Assembly (NCBI RefSeq): GCF_000332515.2
Contig: NZ_AOGZ02000008.1
Location: 366,366 to 430,365 of the forward strand
Source: Leptospira wolbachii serovar Codice str. CDC
GTDB lineage: Bacteria > Spirochaetota > Leptospiria > Leptospirales > Leptospiraceae
Length of the DNA stretch: 64,000 nucleotides
Direction of reading: 5' to 3'
The position numbers and the translations under genes were made by a program. The notes beneath the pieces are model-generated. The model was not told where the DNA came from and ran no database searches. It was given only the letters and a program-made list of their open reading frames with translations. Shown in pieces: positions 28,287 through 36,640 of the stretch. Within the stretch, counting starts at the first letter, position 1, and each line of letters begins with the position of its first letter.

Positions 28287-29278
28287 AACGCACTGTGATT
28301 TTGGCTTGCGATCTCTATGATGAGAAAACTCCAGAACTTTGCCAAGAATGGGAATCGGAAGTTACCATTCAATCTATGGAAGATACGGTTCAGAAACTTG
28401 GATACGATGTTGCGATTTTATCACATCCCACAGAAATTGCCTCAGTTCTTTCCAACATCCCACCAAACGATAGAAAAAACTGGATTGTCTGGAATCTGGT
28501 CGAAGGATACCATTCCCCTAATAGAGAGGCCTACATACCAGCGTTATGCGAATATTTGGCAATTCCGCATACGGGAAGTTCGGCTTCGGTACAAACCTTA
28601 ACTCTCGATAAATACAAAACTAAATTATTTCTAAAATCTTTTGGAATTCCCACAGCGGATTCGCAGCTCATCCGAAATCCAAACGATATTCCCAAAATCC
28701 CATTTCCTTTATTCCTAAAACCCAACGGGGAAGGTTCGAGCCTTGGCATTGGAGAAAAAAACCGAATCGAGAAGATCGAGGATTGGGATGTGGTTTCGTC
28801 ACCACTTTTAAAAATATATCCAAGTTTACTGGCTGAAACTTACCTGTCAGGTCGAGAACTGACCATTGCCGTTCTTGGAAACCAAGGAAATTACCAGGCC
28901 ATACCACCAGCCTTTGTAGACTATCCAGGTTCCGTGTATAGTGACCTCGTCAAATCCAAAGAAAGTTTTGTAGAATCCTTGGACTTCCAGGTGCCAGGTG
29001 AGTTATCCGATTCGCTCCAGTCTTATTCTTTAAAAATAGCAGAGCTTTTGGGTAGTTCCGGTTACATTCGATTGGATTTTAAATTAGAGAAAGAACAACC
29101 TTATCTTCTGGAAGTCAATGCCACTCCCGGATTTTCATCCATTTACTCCACCTTGCCCTTGTTATGGGGAAACTCTGGAAAAACTTATTCCGAACTTATA
29201 AACCATTGTTTGGAATTGGGATTTGAAGAATACAATCATCATTTTCGTTATCAATATGCAAAGGATCGAAACTTATGA
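28283..29278 (+). CDS. D-Ala-D-Ala-ligase-like ATP-grasp enzyme
   Basis: 331 residues from ATG 28283, which overlaps the kamA-like stop as ATGA. The ATP-grasp fold shows in [18 protein letters not shown] (start of the central domain), [13 protein letters not shown] (flexible loop and Lys), [16 protein letters not shown] and the Mg site RLDFKLE...[10 protein letters not shown]. The N-terminal domain reads [19 protein letters not shown] instead of the FNxLHGxxGEDG of housekeeping Ddl, placing it in the large set of Ddl-like ligases that join amino acids or peptides. I infer that it activates the carboxylate of an amino acid, perhaps the beta-amino acid from the upstream aminomutase. It is coupled by ATGA to the next gene too. 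Confidence 0.82.
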   Translation: MKRTVILACDLYDEKTPELCQEWESEVTIQSMEDTVQKLGYDVAILSHPTEIASVLSNIPPNDRKNWIVWNLVEGYHSPNREAYIPALCEYLAIPHTGSSASVQTLTLDKYKTKLFLKSFGIPTADSQLIRNPNDIPKIPFPLFLKPNGEGSSLGIGEKNRIEKIEDWDVVSSPLLKIYPSLLAETYLSGRELTIAVLGNQGNYQAIPPAFVDYPGSVYSDLVKSKESFVESLDFQVPGELSDSLQSYSLKIAELLGSSGYIRLDFKLEKEQPYLLEVNATPGFSSIYSTLPLLWGNSGKTYSELINHCLELGFEEYNHHFRYQYAKDRNL

Positions 29279-29952
29279 ATTTAATAGAAACTTTAAAAAA
29301 GGATGTGGAAACTCATCCAGTGTTAGTCTCCCGGTGGTTATTAGAACGAAACATTTCAATGAGTTTTAATGACTTAATTTTATGGCTTAGCCAAGAATAC
29401 TTTGTTTCCATTGGCTTTGTGGATTGGTTTTTACAAGTGGCTGCAAAAACAAGAGACCAAAATGCAAAGATTGTTCTCGTGGAAAATATATGGGGAGAAC
29501 TAGGCGAAGGGAAAATTGCTGATACCCATGTTTCTATCCTCATCGAGTTTTTAACAAAACTGAACTTTGATTTTTCAAACCATACCTTGCTCCCAGAAAC
29601 AAAGACTTATTTGGATAAAATGGAATCCATTATTGGAAAAGGTTTTTTCTATGGTCTCGGTGCTCTTGGTCCTGCGAACGAATACCTTCTGAAACTAGAA
29701 TACTCTCAAATCGCTCAAGCGTACAAAAAACTAAAATTGGAAATGTCTTTGCCGGAAGGAAAGTTTTTCCAAGTGAATTTGGATGCTGATGAAGGCCATA
29801 GCCAAAGAATGTTTGAGCTCATTGAAAAAACTGCCATTACGGATGAATCTAAAAACCAAGTGCTTGAAGGGAACTTACTCGCCCTGGTCGCAAGGCAAGA
29901 TTTTTATACCGGGCTTTCCCGTTTGGATCGGGAACGGCTTACTAAAGTTTAG
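29275..29952 (+). CDS. Haem-oxygenase-like di-iron protein (HDO/CADD/PqqC superfamily)
   Basis: 225 residues, ATG overlapping the previous stop by 4 bp. It is all-helical with the spacing of HDO metal ligands: Glu70/Glu75 and His85 (VENIWGELGEGKIADTH), Glu136 (GPANEYL), and the C-terminal block with Asp172 and His175 (DEGH). The position four residues before Asp172, normally His in the HxxxDxxH pattern, is Asn168. HDOs use O2 and a labile di-iron site for N-oxygenation, decarboxylation, or self-sacrificing p-aminobenzoate synthesis (CADD). After a KamA-like and an ATP-grasp enzyme it looks like the tailoring oxidase of a small biosynthetic pathway. The 3' end overlaps the convergent DCC gene by 11 bp. 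Confidence 0.72.
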   Translation: MNLIETLKKDVETHPVLVSRWLLERNISMSFNDLILWLSQEYFVSIGFVDWFLQVAAKTRDQNAKIVLVENIWGELGEGKIADTHVSILIEFLTKLNFDFSNHTLLPETKTYLDKMESIIGKGFFYGLGALGPANEYLLKLEYSQIAQAYKKLKLEMSLPEGKFFQVNLDADEGHSQRMFELIEKTAITDESKNQVLEGNLLALVARQDFYTGLSRLDRERLTKV

Positions 29953-30292
29953 AGCGAAAACGTTTCAATAAAAACATAGTGGCCATACCCAAAAAAGGAA
30001 TGAGTGGCAAATACAATAGAATGGCCAAGTATTTGTATTTGTCCATTTTCCAAAGGATTTGCCTTACCGCAAAAAAGCCGGGGTAACGATTTCCTTCTTC
30101 AATGAACTGTACTTCTCCGGCACAAAGTTCGTTTGTCAGTTGTTTGTGAAGAAATTCTAGTTCCGCTTTGGATAGTTGATGATAAGAAACAATGGCTATT
30201 TTATCGTTTGTTTTTTCCCTGATGGATTTTGCCAGTCGAGTGCAAAAACTACAGTTCCCATCATAGACGAGTATGGATTTTTTAGTTTGCAT
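29942..30292 (-). CDS. DCC-family thiol-disulfide oxidoreductase (DUF393)
   Basis: 116 residues. The family signature is at the N-terminus: LVYDGNCSFCTRLAK, with Asp-Gly-x-Cys-x2-Cys. The fold is thioredoxin-like, and a hydrophobic C-terminal segment (about 88-108) may associate with the membrane. DCC proteins are predicted thiol-disulfide oxidoreductases with few proven substrates. It sits 6 bp upstream-side of the NAGS gene on the same strand (NAGS stop at 30299, DCC start at 30292), so it probably ends the bfr/methyltransferase/NAGS transcript. Confidence 0.82.
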   Translation of the reverse strand: MQTKKSILVYDGNCSFCTRLAKSIREKTNDKIAIVSYHQLSKAELEFLHKQLTNELCAGEVQFIEEGNRYPGFFAVRQILWKMDKYKYLAILLYLPLIPFLGMATMFLLKRFRSKL

Positions 30293-30298
30293 AAACTG

Positions 30299-31444
30299 TT
30301 ATTTTGGAAAAAAATCTTCTGGTTGTTCTTTTAACGTTTGTATGGTGGCAGGGATAAGTGACCTGTCGAGGCCGAGCCAATAGTAAAACCAACTTTCATC
30401 TTTTTCAATTCCTTGGGCTACTGACATATACCATTTGTTGATATTGTTGTCGGGTTTACTGCGCCAAAATAGGGGACGGCAGTGTTCGAGAATTTGGTCC
30501 CAAATATCGCGTCCTACACCTGCTCCTCTGGCAAGACCATTCACAGCAAATTTAGAAAGTAAGTATCCGTGTTCCGTTTTTTGCATCCAAGCACAAGCCC
30601 TATAAGATTCTTCTAAAAATAAGACATCAAATTTTGTCTGATAGAATTCTGGTTTCAAAGGTTTCCCAAAGGATTCTTCGATGAGTTGGAATACTCGCTT
30701 CATATCTACATCATCAGTGGAATGGCAGACTCTTATCTTATTTTTCCGCTTAACAAGGGTTCCGCTTCCTTTAACTGTAAAAAGTTCTGTAAGGAGAGTG
30801 AAGGGTGATGTGAGTACAATACTAAATTTTGGGTCTTCAATTTTGGATAATAAATCTTCTGAAAGATTTACAAATTCTTCCTGTGACCTGGATAAACTGA
30901 TCCCCGCCGGTAGAGAGAAACTCTTATCCCTTTGTAAAATGGATTTTACTTTACCTGAAATTGGATCTTTTAGAGGACCATCAATTGAAACATAAATGAC
31001 TTTTGAAGAATGAAGGATTGACCTGCACCGATCCAGGAGGGCAGAGAGTTTTTCCGAATCATCATCCCAAAGCAAAATAGGAATTTTTTTCTGGCGGATA
31101 CTTTCTGTCACTGCCTCTTTTAGTGGTTGGTTACGGTCGACCACGTGGTAGGTAAAACCTAGGCTTCTTTCTCCTTCGGAATTCATTTGTTCTAAAGGGA
31201 AAAATACTTTTAAATACTGGAAACTATCGACTTCTAAAACAACAAAGGGAAATAAATCCAACTGGTAGAGTAACTTTAAATCCGAGAAGAGGGCTTCTGA
31301 ACTATCAAAAATGGTTTCAGAGTCTGCATAAAGAATCGCAAACGATTCAGGCGAAAGAGATTGGAATTCCTTTAAGAAAAGAAGACCATCTCTTGGGTCC
31401 CTTGTGATTTCAAAGACACGGCTGAGTACGTCTTTGGAATTCAT
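30299..31444 (-). CDS. N-acetylglutamate synthase-like protein (AAK-like domain plus DUF619-type GNAT)
   Basis: 381 residues from ATG 31444, which overlaps the methyltransferase stop as ATGA. The C-terminal ~140 residues are a GNAT acetyltransferase of the NAGS/DUF619 type: YLLSKFAVNGLARGAGVG for acetyl-CoA binding and LFWRSKPDNNINKWY, close to the FWRSRxDNPINxWY consensus of vertebrate-like NAGS. The N-terminal ~230 residues have the length and pattern of an amino-acid-kinase domain but no clear ATP motifs. It would make N-acetylglutamate for arginine synthesis; no other arg gene lies here. An alternative role in acetylating other amines cannot be excluded. Confidence 0.75.
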   Translation of the reverse strand: MNSKDVLSRVFEITRDPRDGLLFLKEFQSLSPESFAILYADSETIFDSSEALFSDLKLLYQLDLFPFVVLEVDSFQYLKVFFPLEQMNSEGERSLGFTYHVVDRNQPLKEAVTESIRQKKIPILLWDDDSEKLSALLDRCRSILHSSKVIYVSIDGPLKDPISGKVKSILQRDKSFSLPAGISLSRSQEEFVNLSEDLLSKIEDPKFSIVLTSPFTLLTELFTVKGSGTLVKRKNKIRVCHSTDDVDMKRVFQLIEESFGKPLKPEFYQTKFDVLFLEESYRACAWMQKTEHGYLLSKFAVNGLARGAGVGRDIWDQILEHCRPLFWRSKPDNNINKWYMSVAQGIEKDESWFYYWLGLDRSLIPATIQTLKEQPEDFFPK

Positions 31445-32574
31445 TTCCCTCCACGGATTTCGTAATCCACAATCTTTGCTTTGAGGTTCGCATGTTTCAA
31501 ACTTAAGTGGGAATTTTCTTTGAGACCAAACTTTCCGAGAAGCGAAAAATCGGCTGAAAGAACAGTAAACTTCCAACCACCGAATTCGTTTTTGATGACT
31601 CTTCCAAATTGAAAGTACATCTCACGTAAATCTTCCATGGGTTTTCCAATCCGATCCCCGTACGGTGGATTTGTGACAACATGTCCCTTGTCTCCAAAAT
31701 TGTTTTTTAGTCCTAAACAATCTCCCACTTCAAATTTTACAAAGTCTTCCACACCAGCCTCATAAGCGTTTTCTTTTGCTATACGAATGGCTTCTGGATC
31801 CACGTCAAAACCAAATAGATGAGGTGATTCAGGTTTTTCTTTTTTTCGTTCAGAAAACACATAGGTTGGAAATAGGATTTGGAAAACAGGAGATTCCGCA
31901 AATAAAAACCGATTGATTTCACCATACAGGCGTTCTCTGAGAGCCGCTTCAATAAGAATGGTTCCGGATCCGCACATAGGATCCACTAAAGTATTTCCTT
32001 CTTTCCATCCTGACATTTCCAACATTGCTTGGGCTATGGGTTCACGCACCGGCGCATTGCCGGCAAACAAACGATAACCTCTTCTTCCCACAGGATCTCC
32101 CGAAAAAGAAAGTTCGATACTAAACCTATCGGTATGGGATCTCACCACAATCGTGATATCTGCCATTCGTTTTTCGATTTCAGGAAGGGGAATTTTTTTG
32201 CTACGAAGTCTATCGAGGACAGCATCTTTCATTCGATGCATGGTAAATTCAGAATTTCTTAATTTATCTTTAGTTTCTGCATCAATTCGGAAACTGACTT
32301 CGGGACCAATGTATTTTTCCCAAGGAAGTTCACTTGCTTTAGTATAAAATTCATCATAGTCGTCTGCATTGTCGTGTAATAGTTGTAAGTTGATTCGCGA
32401 AGCAAACTTTGTGCGGATGGAAAAATCAATTACGTCTTCTTTTTTTCCAGAAAAGAAGACTCCACCTCGGTTGGAACTATCAATTTTGAGATGATGTGTT
32501 TTTAATTCGGATTCCAAAAGCGGAGAAAGACCCTCTCCGCAAATGGCATGGTAAGTAGGGTGAGTAGGTTTTAT
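31441..32574 (-). CDS. THUMP-domain N2-guanine RNA methyltransferase (RlmL-like), apparently starting at ATA
   Basis: 377 residues if translation starts at ATA 32574. The first NTG in frame (TTG 32517) would remove 19 residues (THPTYHAICGEGLSPLLES...) that match the opening strand and helix of THUMP domains. AGGAG (32582-32586) sits seven bases before the ATA, and the ATA overlaps the bfr stop as ATAA, exactly where an ATGA overlap is expected. THUMP spans about 1-165; the methyltransferase has LVDPMCGSGTILIEAA (SAM loop), FGFDVDPEAI and the catalytic NPPYGDRIG. The family makes m2G in 23S rRNA (RlmL, position 2445) or tRNA. Mutation, sequencing error and true AUA initiation remain possible. 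Confidence 0.82.
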   Translation of the reverse strand: MKPTHPTYHAICGEGLSPLLESELKTHHLKIDSSNRGGVFFSGKKEDVIDFSIRTKFASRINLQLLHDNADDYDEFYTKASELPWEKYIGPEVSFRIDAETKDKLRNSEFTMHRMKDAVLDRLRSKKIPLPEIEKRMADITIVVRSHTDRFSIELSFSGDPVGRRGYRLFAGNAPVREPIAQAMLEMSGWKEGNTLVDPMCGSGTILIEAALRERLYGEINRFLFAESPVFQILFPTYVFSERKKEKPESPHLFGFDVDPEAIRIAKENAYEAGVEDFVKFEVGDCLGLKNNFGDKGHVVTNPPYGDRIGKPMEDLREMYFQFGRVIKNEFGGWKFTVLSADFSLLGKFGLKENSHLSLKHANLKAKIVDYEIRGGK

Positions 32575-33047
32575 TCCGAGTCTCCTAATTTCTGAGCCAA
32601 GTAGTTTTGAATACCAATCGATTCAATTATGGATTTCTGAGTTTCGATCCAATCTATGTGTTCTTCTTCGGAAACAAGAATTTTCTCTAAAAGTTCTCTA
32701 GTTCCGTTGTCTTTTGCAGCAACACAGATATCGATTCCGCGATTGAGTCTTTCCACAGCTCCATATTCTAATTGTAAGTCATGATCCAACATTTCCGGAA
32801 CAGTTTGACCTACATTGATTTTTGAGTACTTTTGGAGATCAGGGATTCCATCAAAAAAAAGGATCCTTTCTATGATTTCATCTGCATGTTTCATCTCTTC
32901 AATGGACTCTTTACGAAGGTATTCTGCTAATTCCAAATACCCCCAGTTTTTACAGACTTTTGCATGAATAAAATACTGATTGATGGCTGTGAGTTCTGCC
33001 GTGAGAACTTCCGCTAAAATGTCGATTACTTCTTTCTTTCCCTTCAT
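32571..33047 (-). CDS. bfr: Bacterioferritin
   Basis: 158 residues from ATG 33047, equal in length and numbering to E. coli Bfr; ATG 33062 would add five residues. All ferroxidase ligands are present: Glu18, Glu51, His54, Glu94, Glu127 and His130. Met52, the axial ligand of the intersubunit haem, is present in EEMKHAD, so this should be a haem-binding Bfr, not a plain ferritin. It stores iron as a 24-mer and limits Fenton chemistry. It heads the transcript bfr - THUMP methyltransferase - NAGS - DCC from a recognisable promoter. I see no Fur or IscR box by eye. Confidence 0.95.
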   Translation of the reverse strand: MKGKKEVIDILAEVLTAELTAINQYFIHAKVCKNWGYLELAEYLRKESIEEMKHADEIIERILFFDGIPDLQKYSKINVGQTVPEMLDHDLQLEYGAVERLNRGIDICVAAKDNGTRELLEKILVSEEEHIDWIETQKSIIESIGIQNYLAQKLGDSE

Positions 33048-33076
33048 ATTGGGTGGCCTCATTTTATTGCGTTCAA

Positions 33077-33104
33077 TTGGAAAGATAATTGGTTTTCATA
33101 GAAT
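33077..33104 (+). promoter_or_regulatory. Possible promoter of the thiolase-like/heptosyltransferase/pepP operon
   Basis: TTGGAA (33077-33082) and TAGAAT (33099-33104) are 16 bp apart on the plus strand, with ATG 33128 downstream. Because it overlaps the bfr promoter face to face, the two directions may compete for polymerase. Confidence 0.4.
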
Positions 33105-33110
33105 AGGCAA
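33082..33110 (-). promoter_or_regulatory. Promoter of bfr
   Basis: On the minus strand TTGCCT (33105-33110) and TATCTT (33082-33087) are 17 bp apart, placing the transcript start near 33075, about 28 bp before the bfr ATG. It physically overlaps the opposing thiolase promoter. Confidence 0.5.
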
Positions 33111-33127
33111 GCGTAAACTCTATTCGT

Positions 33128-34228
33128 ATGAAGAAAGTTTACATTCACAATCCCGCATTGAGTGTATTCGGAAAACACAAAGGATCACAGTTAGATTTAT
33201 CCTTTGCGACCGCAAAACAATCTGTACATGAGTTTCAATCTCACAAAATTCAGTTTATCATCTATGCCAGTTTTTCCCCCGATTCCTATAATAAAGAATA
33301 CCATCTGTCTGCAAAACTTCCGAGCCGGCTTGGCCTTCGTGATTTATATTCTGTTCGTATGGAAACTGCATCCTCTTCTGGAGCAGCAGCTTTCCAATTA
33401 GGTGTGAATTTAATTCTCAGCGGTAGATTTGATCACGGTCTAGTTGTGGCCACGGAACTCATGTCCCAACTGAATCGCGAAGAGAGTAACCTTTTGTTAG
33501 GTTCAGTCCTTTCTGATTCGCAAAAGGCCTTAGGGATGTCGATGGCGCAAGGGGGTGCGATGATCACTCGCAAGTATCTAACTGATTATGGATACAAAGA
33601 AGAAGATCTCTTTGCGATCTCAAAAAAACTTCATGATAACGGACTTCATAACCCCAGAGCCCATATCAAAAAAAATCTTACTTGGGAAGACTACAAAATA
33701 CAACCCATGATTTCAAGTCCCCTAGGTTTGTATGATATCTCACCACTTTCAGATGGATCGGCAGCCCTTGTTCTTTCGAAAGATCCGAGTTCCATAGTTG
33801 TCAAAGGAATGGGTTCGGGAACCGCCCCCTTTCTTTCTTCTGCAGAGCCTAGTTTTCTTGCCAATCAGATTGCCTTTGCCAAAGCATACGCAGAAGCAGG
33901 GGTGGGTCCAGTTGACATTGGTTTTGCGGAATTGCATGATGCATTCACTCCTTTTGAGCTCGTGGGTGCTGAGGATGCTGGATTTTTCAAACGGGGAGAG
34001 GCCTTATTTCAAGTAAAGGCAGGGCTCACCCATCCCAAGGGCAAAATTCCCATCAATTCTTCTGGGGGACTCAAATCACGGGGCCATCCAGTGGGTGCCT
34101 CGGGCCTGGCACAAATTGTAGAACTTTGTCGGTTCTTTGAGGAATGGCCGGAAAAGCGGTTGGCAATAGCACAAAGTATAGGTGGACTTGCTACAAACAA
34201 CTTTGTGTCGATACTAGAAAGAGAGTGA
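33128..34228 (+). CDS. Thiolase-superfamily protein with Cys-to-Ser at the nucleophile
   Basis: 366 residues, SCP2/archaeal-type thiolase fold. The two late catalytic blocks are intact: ELHDAF and GGLKSRGHPVGASG. At the position of the acyl-accepting Cys (CASG in relatives) the protein reads SSSG within METASSSGAAA, so the nucleophile is Ser or absent. Thiolytic or condensing activity through an acyl-Cys intermediate is therefore doubtful; a lyase, CoA-binding or regulatory role is possible. No DUF35 or HMG-CoA-synthase partner is adjacent. The stop overlaps the next ATG by one base (TGATG), and four genes to marR form a likely operon. Confidence 0.78.
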   Translation: MKKVYIHNPALSVFGKHKGSQLDLSFATAKQSVHEFQSHKIQFIIYASFSPDSYNKEYHLSAKLPSRLGLRDLYSVRMETASSSGAAAFQLGVNLILSGRFDHGLVVATELMSQLNREESNLLLGSVLSDSQKALGMSMAQGGAMITRKYLTDYGYKEEDLFAISKKLHDNGLHNPRAHIKKNLTWEDYKIQPMISSPLGLYDISPLSDGSAALVLSKDPSSIVVKGMGSGTAPFLSSAEPSFLANQIAFAKAYAEAGVGPVDIGFAELHDAFTPFELVGAEDAGFFKRGEALFQVKAGLTHPKGKIPINSSGGLKSRGHPVGASGLAQIVELCRFFEEWPEKRLAIAQSIGGLATNNFVSILERE

Positions 34229-35289
34229 TGCCCGAAAAAATACTGATCATCCAAACGGCCTTCTTAGGTGACCTGATCCTATCTACTTCGTTTTTCCATG
34301 CGGTAAAAACAGAACATCCGGGTGCAGAAGTCCATGTACTCGTGAATGCTGGCACAGAATCCGTATTGGATAACAATCCGGATATAACAAGAGTTTGGCC
34401 ACTGGAGAAAAAACGGATCAAAAAAAATCCGTTTGCCTTTTTGCACTTTGCCGGTTTGTTAAAAAAGGAACATTTTAATAAGGTATACTCAGCTCATTTT
34501 TCTTTCCGATCGAGTTTGCTTTCTTACTTAACAAAGGCCCCCATTCGTATTGGTTATAAAGAATCGGGGTTTTCCTTTTTACACACAAGAACAGTACAAA
34601 GACCCAAACAAGGCCCACACGAAGTAGAAAAACTATTCTCCTTGTTATTTGAAGAATATGATTTTCCGGGTGGCAGAGAAAGAAGGCCTTATTTATTTCC
34701 GGGCCCAGCAGAAGAAGAGTCCTTTTTAACCAAAAAAAAAGAGATCCTATCCAATGAAGAAGGTTATATTCTCATTGCACCATCTTCTCTTTGGGAAACC
34801 AAACGAATGCCAGAAGAAAAATTTGTGAGTGTTATCACCCAGATCCTCCGCAAACGAAAAGAAACAGTCATTCTCATTGGTAGCAAAGCCGATTTAGAGA
34901 TCGAAAATACAATCTTTCGATTGATGAAAACAGAACCTTTACAACTTCGGGAGCGCACTCGTCTCTTGTCCCTTGTCGGCAAAACAAACTTAAAAGAACT
35001 GATGGTTTGGATGAAAAATTCCAAAGCCATTATTTCTAATGATTCCAGTCCTATCCATTTTGCCTCTGCTTTTAATACACCCACTGTCATGTTATATGGA
35101 GCGACCATTCCCGCTTTTGGTTACGGAAGTCTTTCTGATAAACATAAAATTATGGAAGTGCAAGGTCTAAGTTGTAGGCCATGCGGGATACATGGAGGTC
35201 GGATTTGTCCTGAGGGACATTTCCGTTGTATGATGGATCAAAATCCTGTCCGTATCTTTGAAGCCCTAGAGGAAGTCATCAAATCATGA
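34228..35289 (+). CDS. Glycosyltransferase family 9 (ADP-heptose:LPS heptosyltransferase-like)
   Basis: 353 residues from ATG 34228, sharing one base with the previous stop. The N-terminal GT-B domain starts ILIIQTAFLGDLILSTSF, the classic GT9 opening. The C-terminal domain has LIAPSSLWETKRMPEEKF, the sugar-nucleotide-binding ISNDSSPIHFASAFNTPTV and YGATIPAFGYG. CRPCGIHGGRICPEGHFRCM near the end matches the Cys-rich motif seen in WaaF-like enzymes. The likely role is transfer of heptose to the LPS inner core, on the inner face of the inner membrane. It is coupled by ATGA to pepP. No other LPS gene lies here, and the exact acceptor is unknown. Confidence 0.87.
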   Translation: MPEKILIIQTAFLGDLILSTSFFHAVKTEHPGAEVHVLVNAGTESVLDNNPDITRVWPLEKKRIKKNPFAFLHFAGLLKKEHFNKVYSAHFSFRSSLLSYLTKAPIRIGYKESGFSFLHTRTVQRPKQGPHEVEKLFSLLFEEYDFPGGRERRPYLFPGPAEEESFLTKKKEILSNEEGYILIAPSSLWETKRMPEEKFVSVITQILRKRKETVILIGSKADLEIENTIFRLMKTEPLQLRERTRLLSLVGKTNLKELMVWMKNSKAIISNDSSPIHFASAFNTPTVMLYGATIPAFGYGSLSDKHKIMEVQGLSCRPCGIHGGRICPEGHFRCMMDQNPVRIFEALEEVIKS

Positions 35290-36605
35290 AATTGCCTGAA
35301 AAAAAAACAAAAGATTATAATGGAAAGTTGTATCGCAGTCGGATCACAAACATCCAAAAAAAATTAAAAAAGGGTGAGGTCTTTTTACTCTTTGCTGCAA
35401 GCCATAAAATCAGGAACCGAGATGTGGAGTATAAATTCCGACAAAACTCTGACTTTTATTATTTAACCGGAATCACAGAAGAAGATTCCATCCTTGTCAT
35501 CACGAGTGAGGTGGCGGGAATGTTTTGTCTACCTAAAGATAAAGAAAAAGAGATCTGGACAGGAATTCGACTAGGGAAGGAAAAAATTAAGTCCATGTTA
35601 GGTTTGAATTTTTCTTATGATTTATCTGACTGGGATAAAGAAAAACCAGCAATTCTTATTGGAAACCACACTCTCTATTATTTTTTTGGAGAGAATCCAG
35701 ACCGAGACCGAGAACTGATTACCGAATGTCGCAATCTCTCGGAACGCGCCCGGGAAGGAAAGTTTGGCCCACACCGGATTGAACACCCAAATTTTTTACA
35801 CGAAGAAAGATTAACTAAATCCAAAGAAGAAATTTCTCTTTTAAAAAATGCAGCCGAGATTACAAAACTGGGCCATACGCGCATTATGCGAGAAAGTAAA
35901 CCGGGCATGTATGAATATGAATTGGAAGCACTTCTCGATCAGGAATATTTAAAGTATGGATCGATCGGTGGTGGGTATGGTCATATTGTCGCGGCAGGAA
36001 AAAATGCCTGCATTCTCCATTATGTAAGTAATGACGACATTTTAAAGGATGGGGATTTGGTTCTTGTGGATTCCGGTGCCGAATGGAATTATTATACTGC
36101 TGATGTAACCCGAGTGTTTCCTGTCGGAAAAAAATTCACGGAAGCCCAAAGGACAGTTTATGAACTTGTCCTCTTTGCACAAAAAAATGCAATTCGTAAC
36201 TCGGTAGTCGGAACTCCTTTCAATGAAGTACATGAAAAAACAGTTCGTTTCCTTGCGGATTGTTTACGAGAGATGGGCTTTCTAAAGGGAAGTTTGGACG
36301 AAATCATAGAGAAGGGAACCTACAGAAGATTCTACATGCACAGAACAGGGCACTACCTAGGAATGGATGTACATGATGTAGGAAGGTATTTCTTAGAAGG
36401 CAAATCCAGACCGCTGAAGGACGGTCAGGTGGTGACTGTAGAACCTGGTTTGTATTTTGATCCAGCGGATGATTCGATCCCCAAAGAATTTCGAGGAATT
36501 GGAATTCGTATCGAAGATGATATTTTGATTCATGGGAAATCACCCATTAACTTAACGGAATCGATCCCCAAAGAAATTTCCGATATTGAAGCTTTAAAAG
36601 TTTAA
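35286..36605 (+). CDS. pepP: Xaa-Pro aminopeptidase (M24B metallopeptidase)
   Basis: 439 residues, the length of E. coli PepP (441). The N-terminal AMP-N domain has FRQNSDFYYLTGI. The pita-bread domain has all five metal ligands: Asp in LVDSGAEW, Asp in TADVTRVFPV, His in HRTGHYLGMDVHD, Glu in VEPGLYF and Glu in IRIEDD. It removes N-terminal residues that precede proline and acts in peptide recycling. ATG 35286 overlaps the heptosyltransferase stop by 4 bp. Confidence 0.93.
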   Translation: MKLPEKKTKDYNGKLYRSRITNIQKKLKKGEVFLLFAASHKIRNRDVEYKFRQNSDFYYLTGITEEDSILVITSEVAGMFCLPKDKEKEIWTGIRLGKEKIKSMLGLNFSYDLSDWDKEKPAILIGNHTLYYFFGENPDRDRELITECRNLSERAREGKFGPHRIEHPNFLHEERLTKSKEEISLLKNAAEITKLGHTRIMRESKPGMYEYELEALLDQEYLKYGSIGGGYGHIVAAGKNACILHYVSNDDILKDGDLVLVDSGAEWNYYTADVTRVFPVGKKFTEAQRTVYELVLFAQKNAIRNSVVGTPFNEVHEKTVRFLADCLREMGFLKGSLDEIIEKGTYRRFYMHRTGHYLGMDVHDVGRYFLEGKSRPLKDGQVVTVEPGLYFDPADDSIPKEFRGIGIRIEDDILIHGKSPINLTESIPKEISDIEALKV

Positions 36606-36640
36606 AGAGCAACGAACTTTGGTTAAAAAAACCTTTCTTT

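Noticed and set aside
28283..29278. Housekeeping D-Ala-D-Ala ligase (ddl)
   Set aside because: The N-terminal FNxLHGxxGEDG block is replaced by [13 protein letters not shown] and the context is not cell-wall synthesis.
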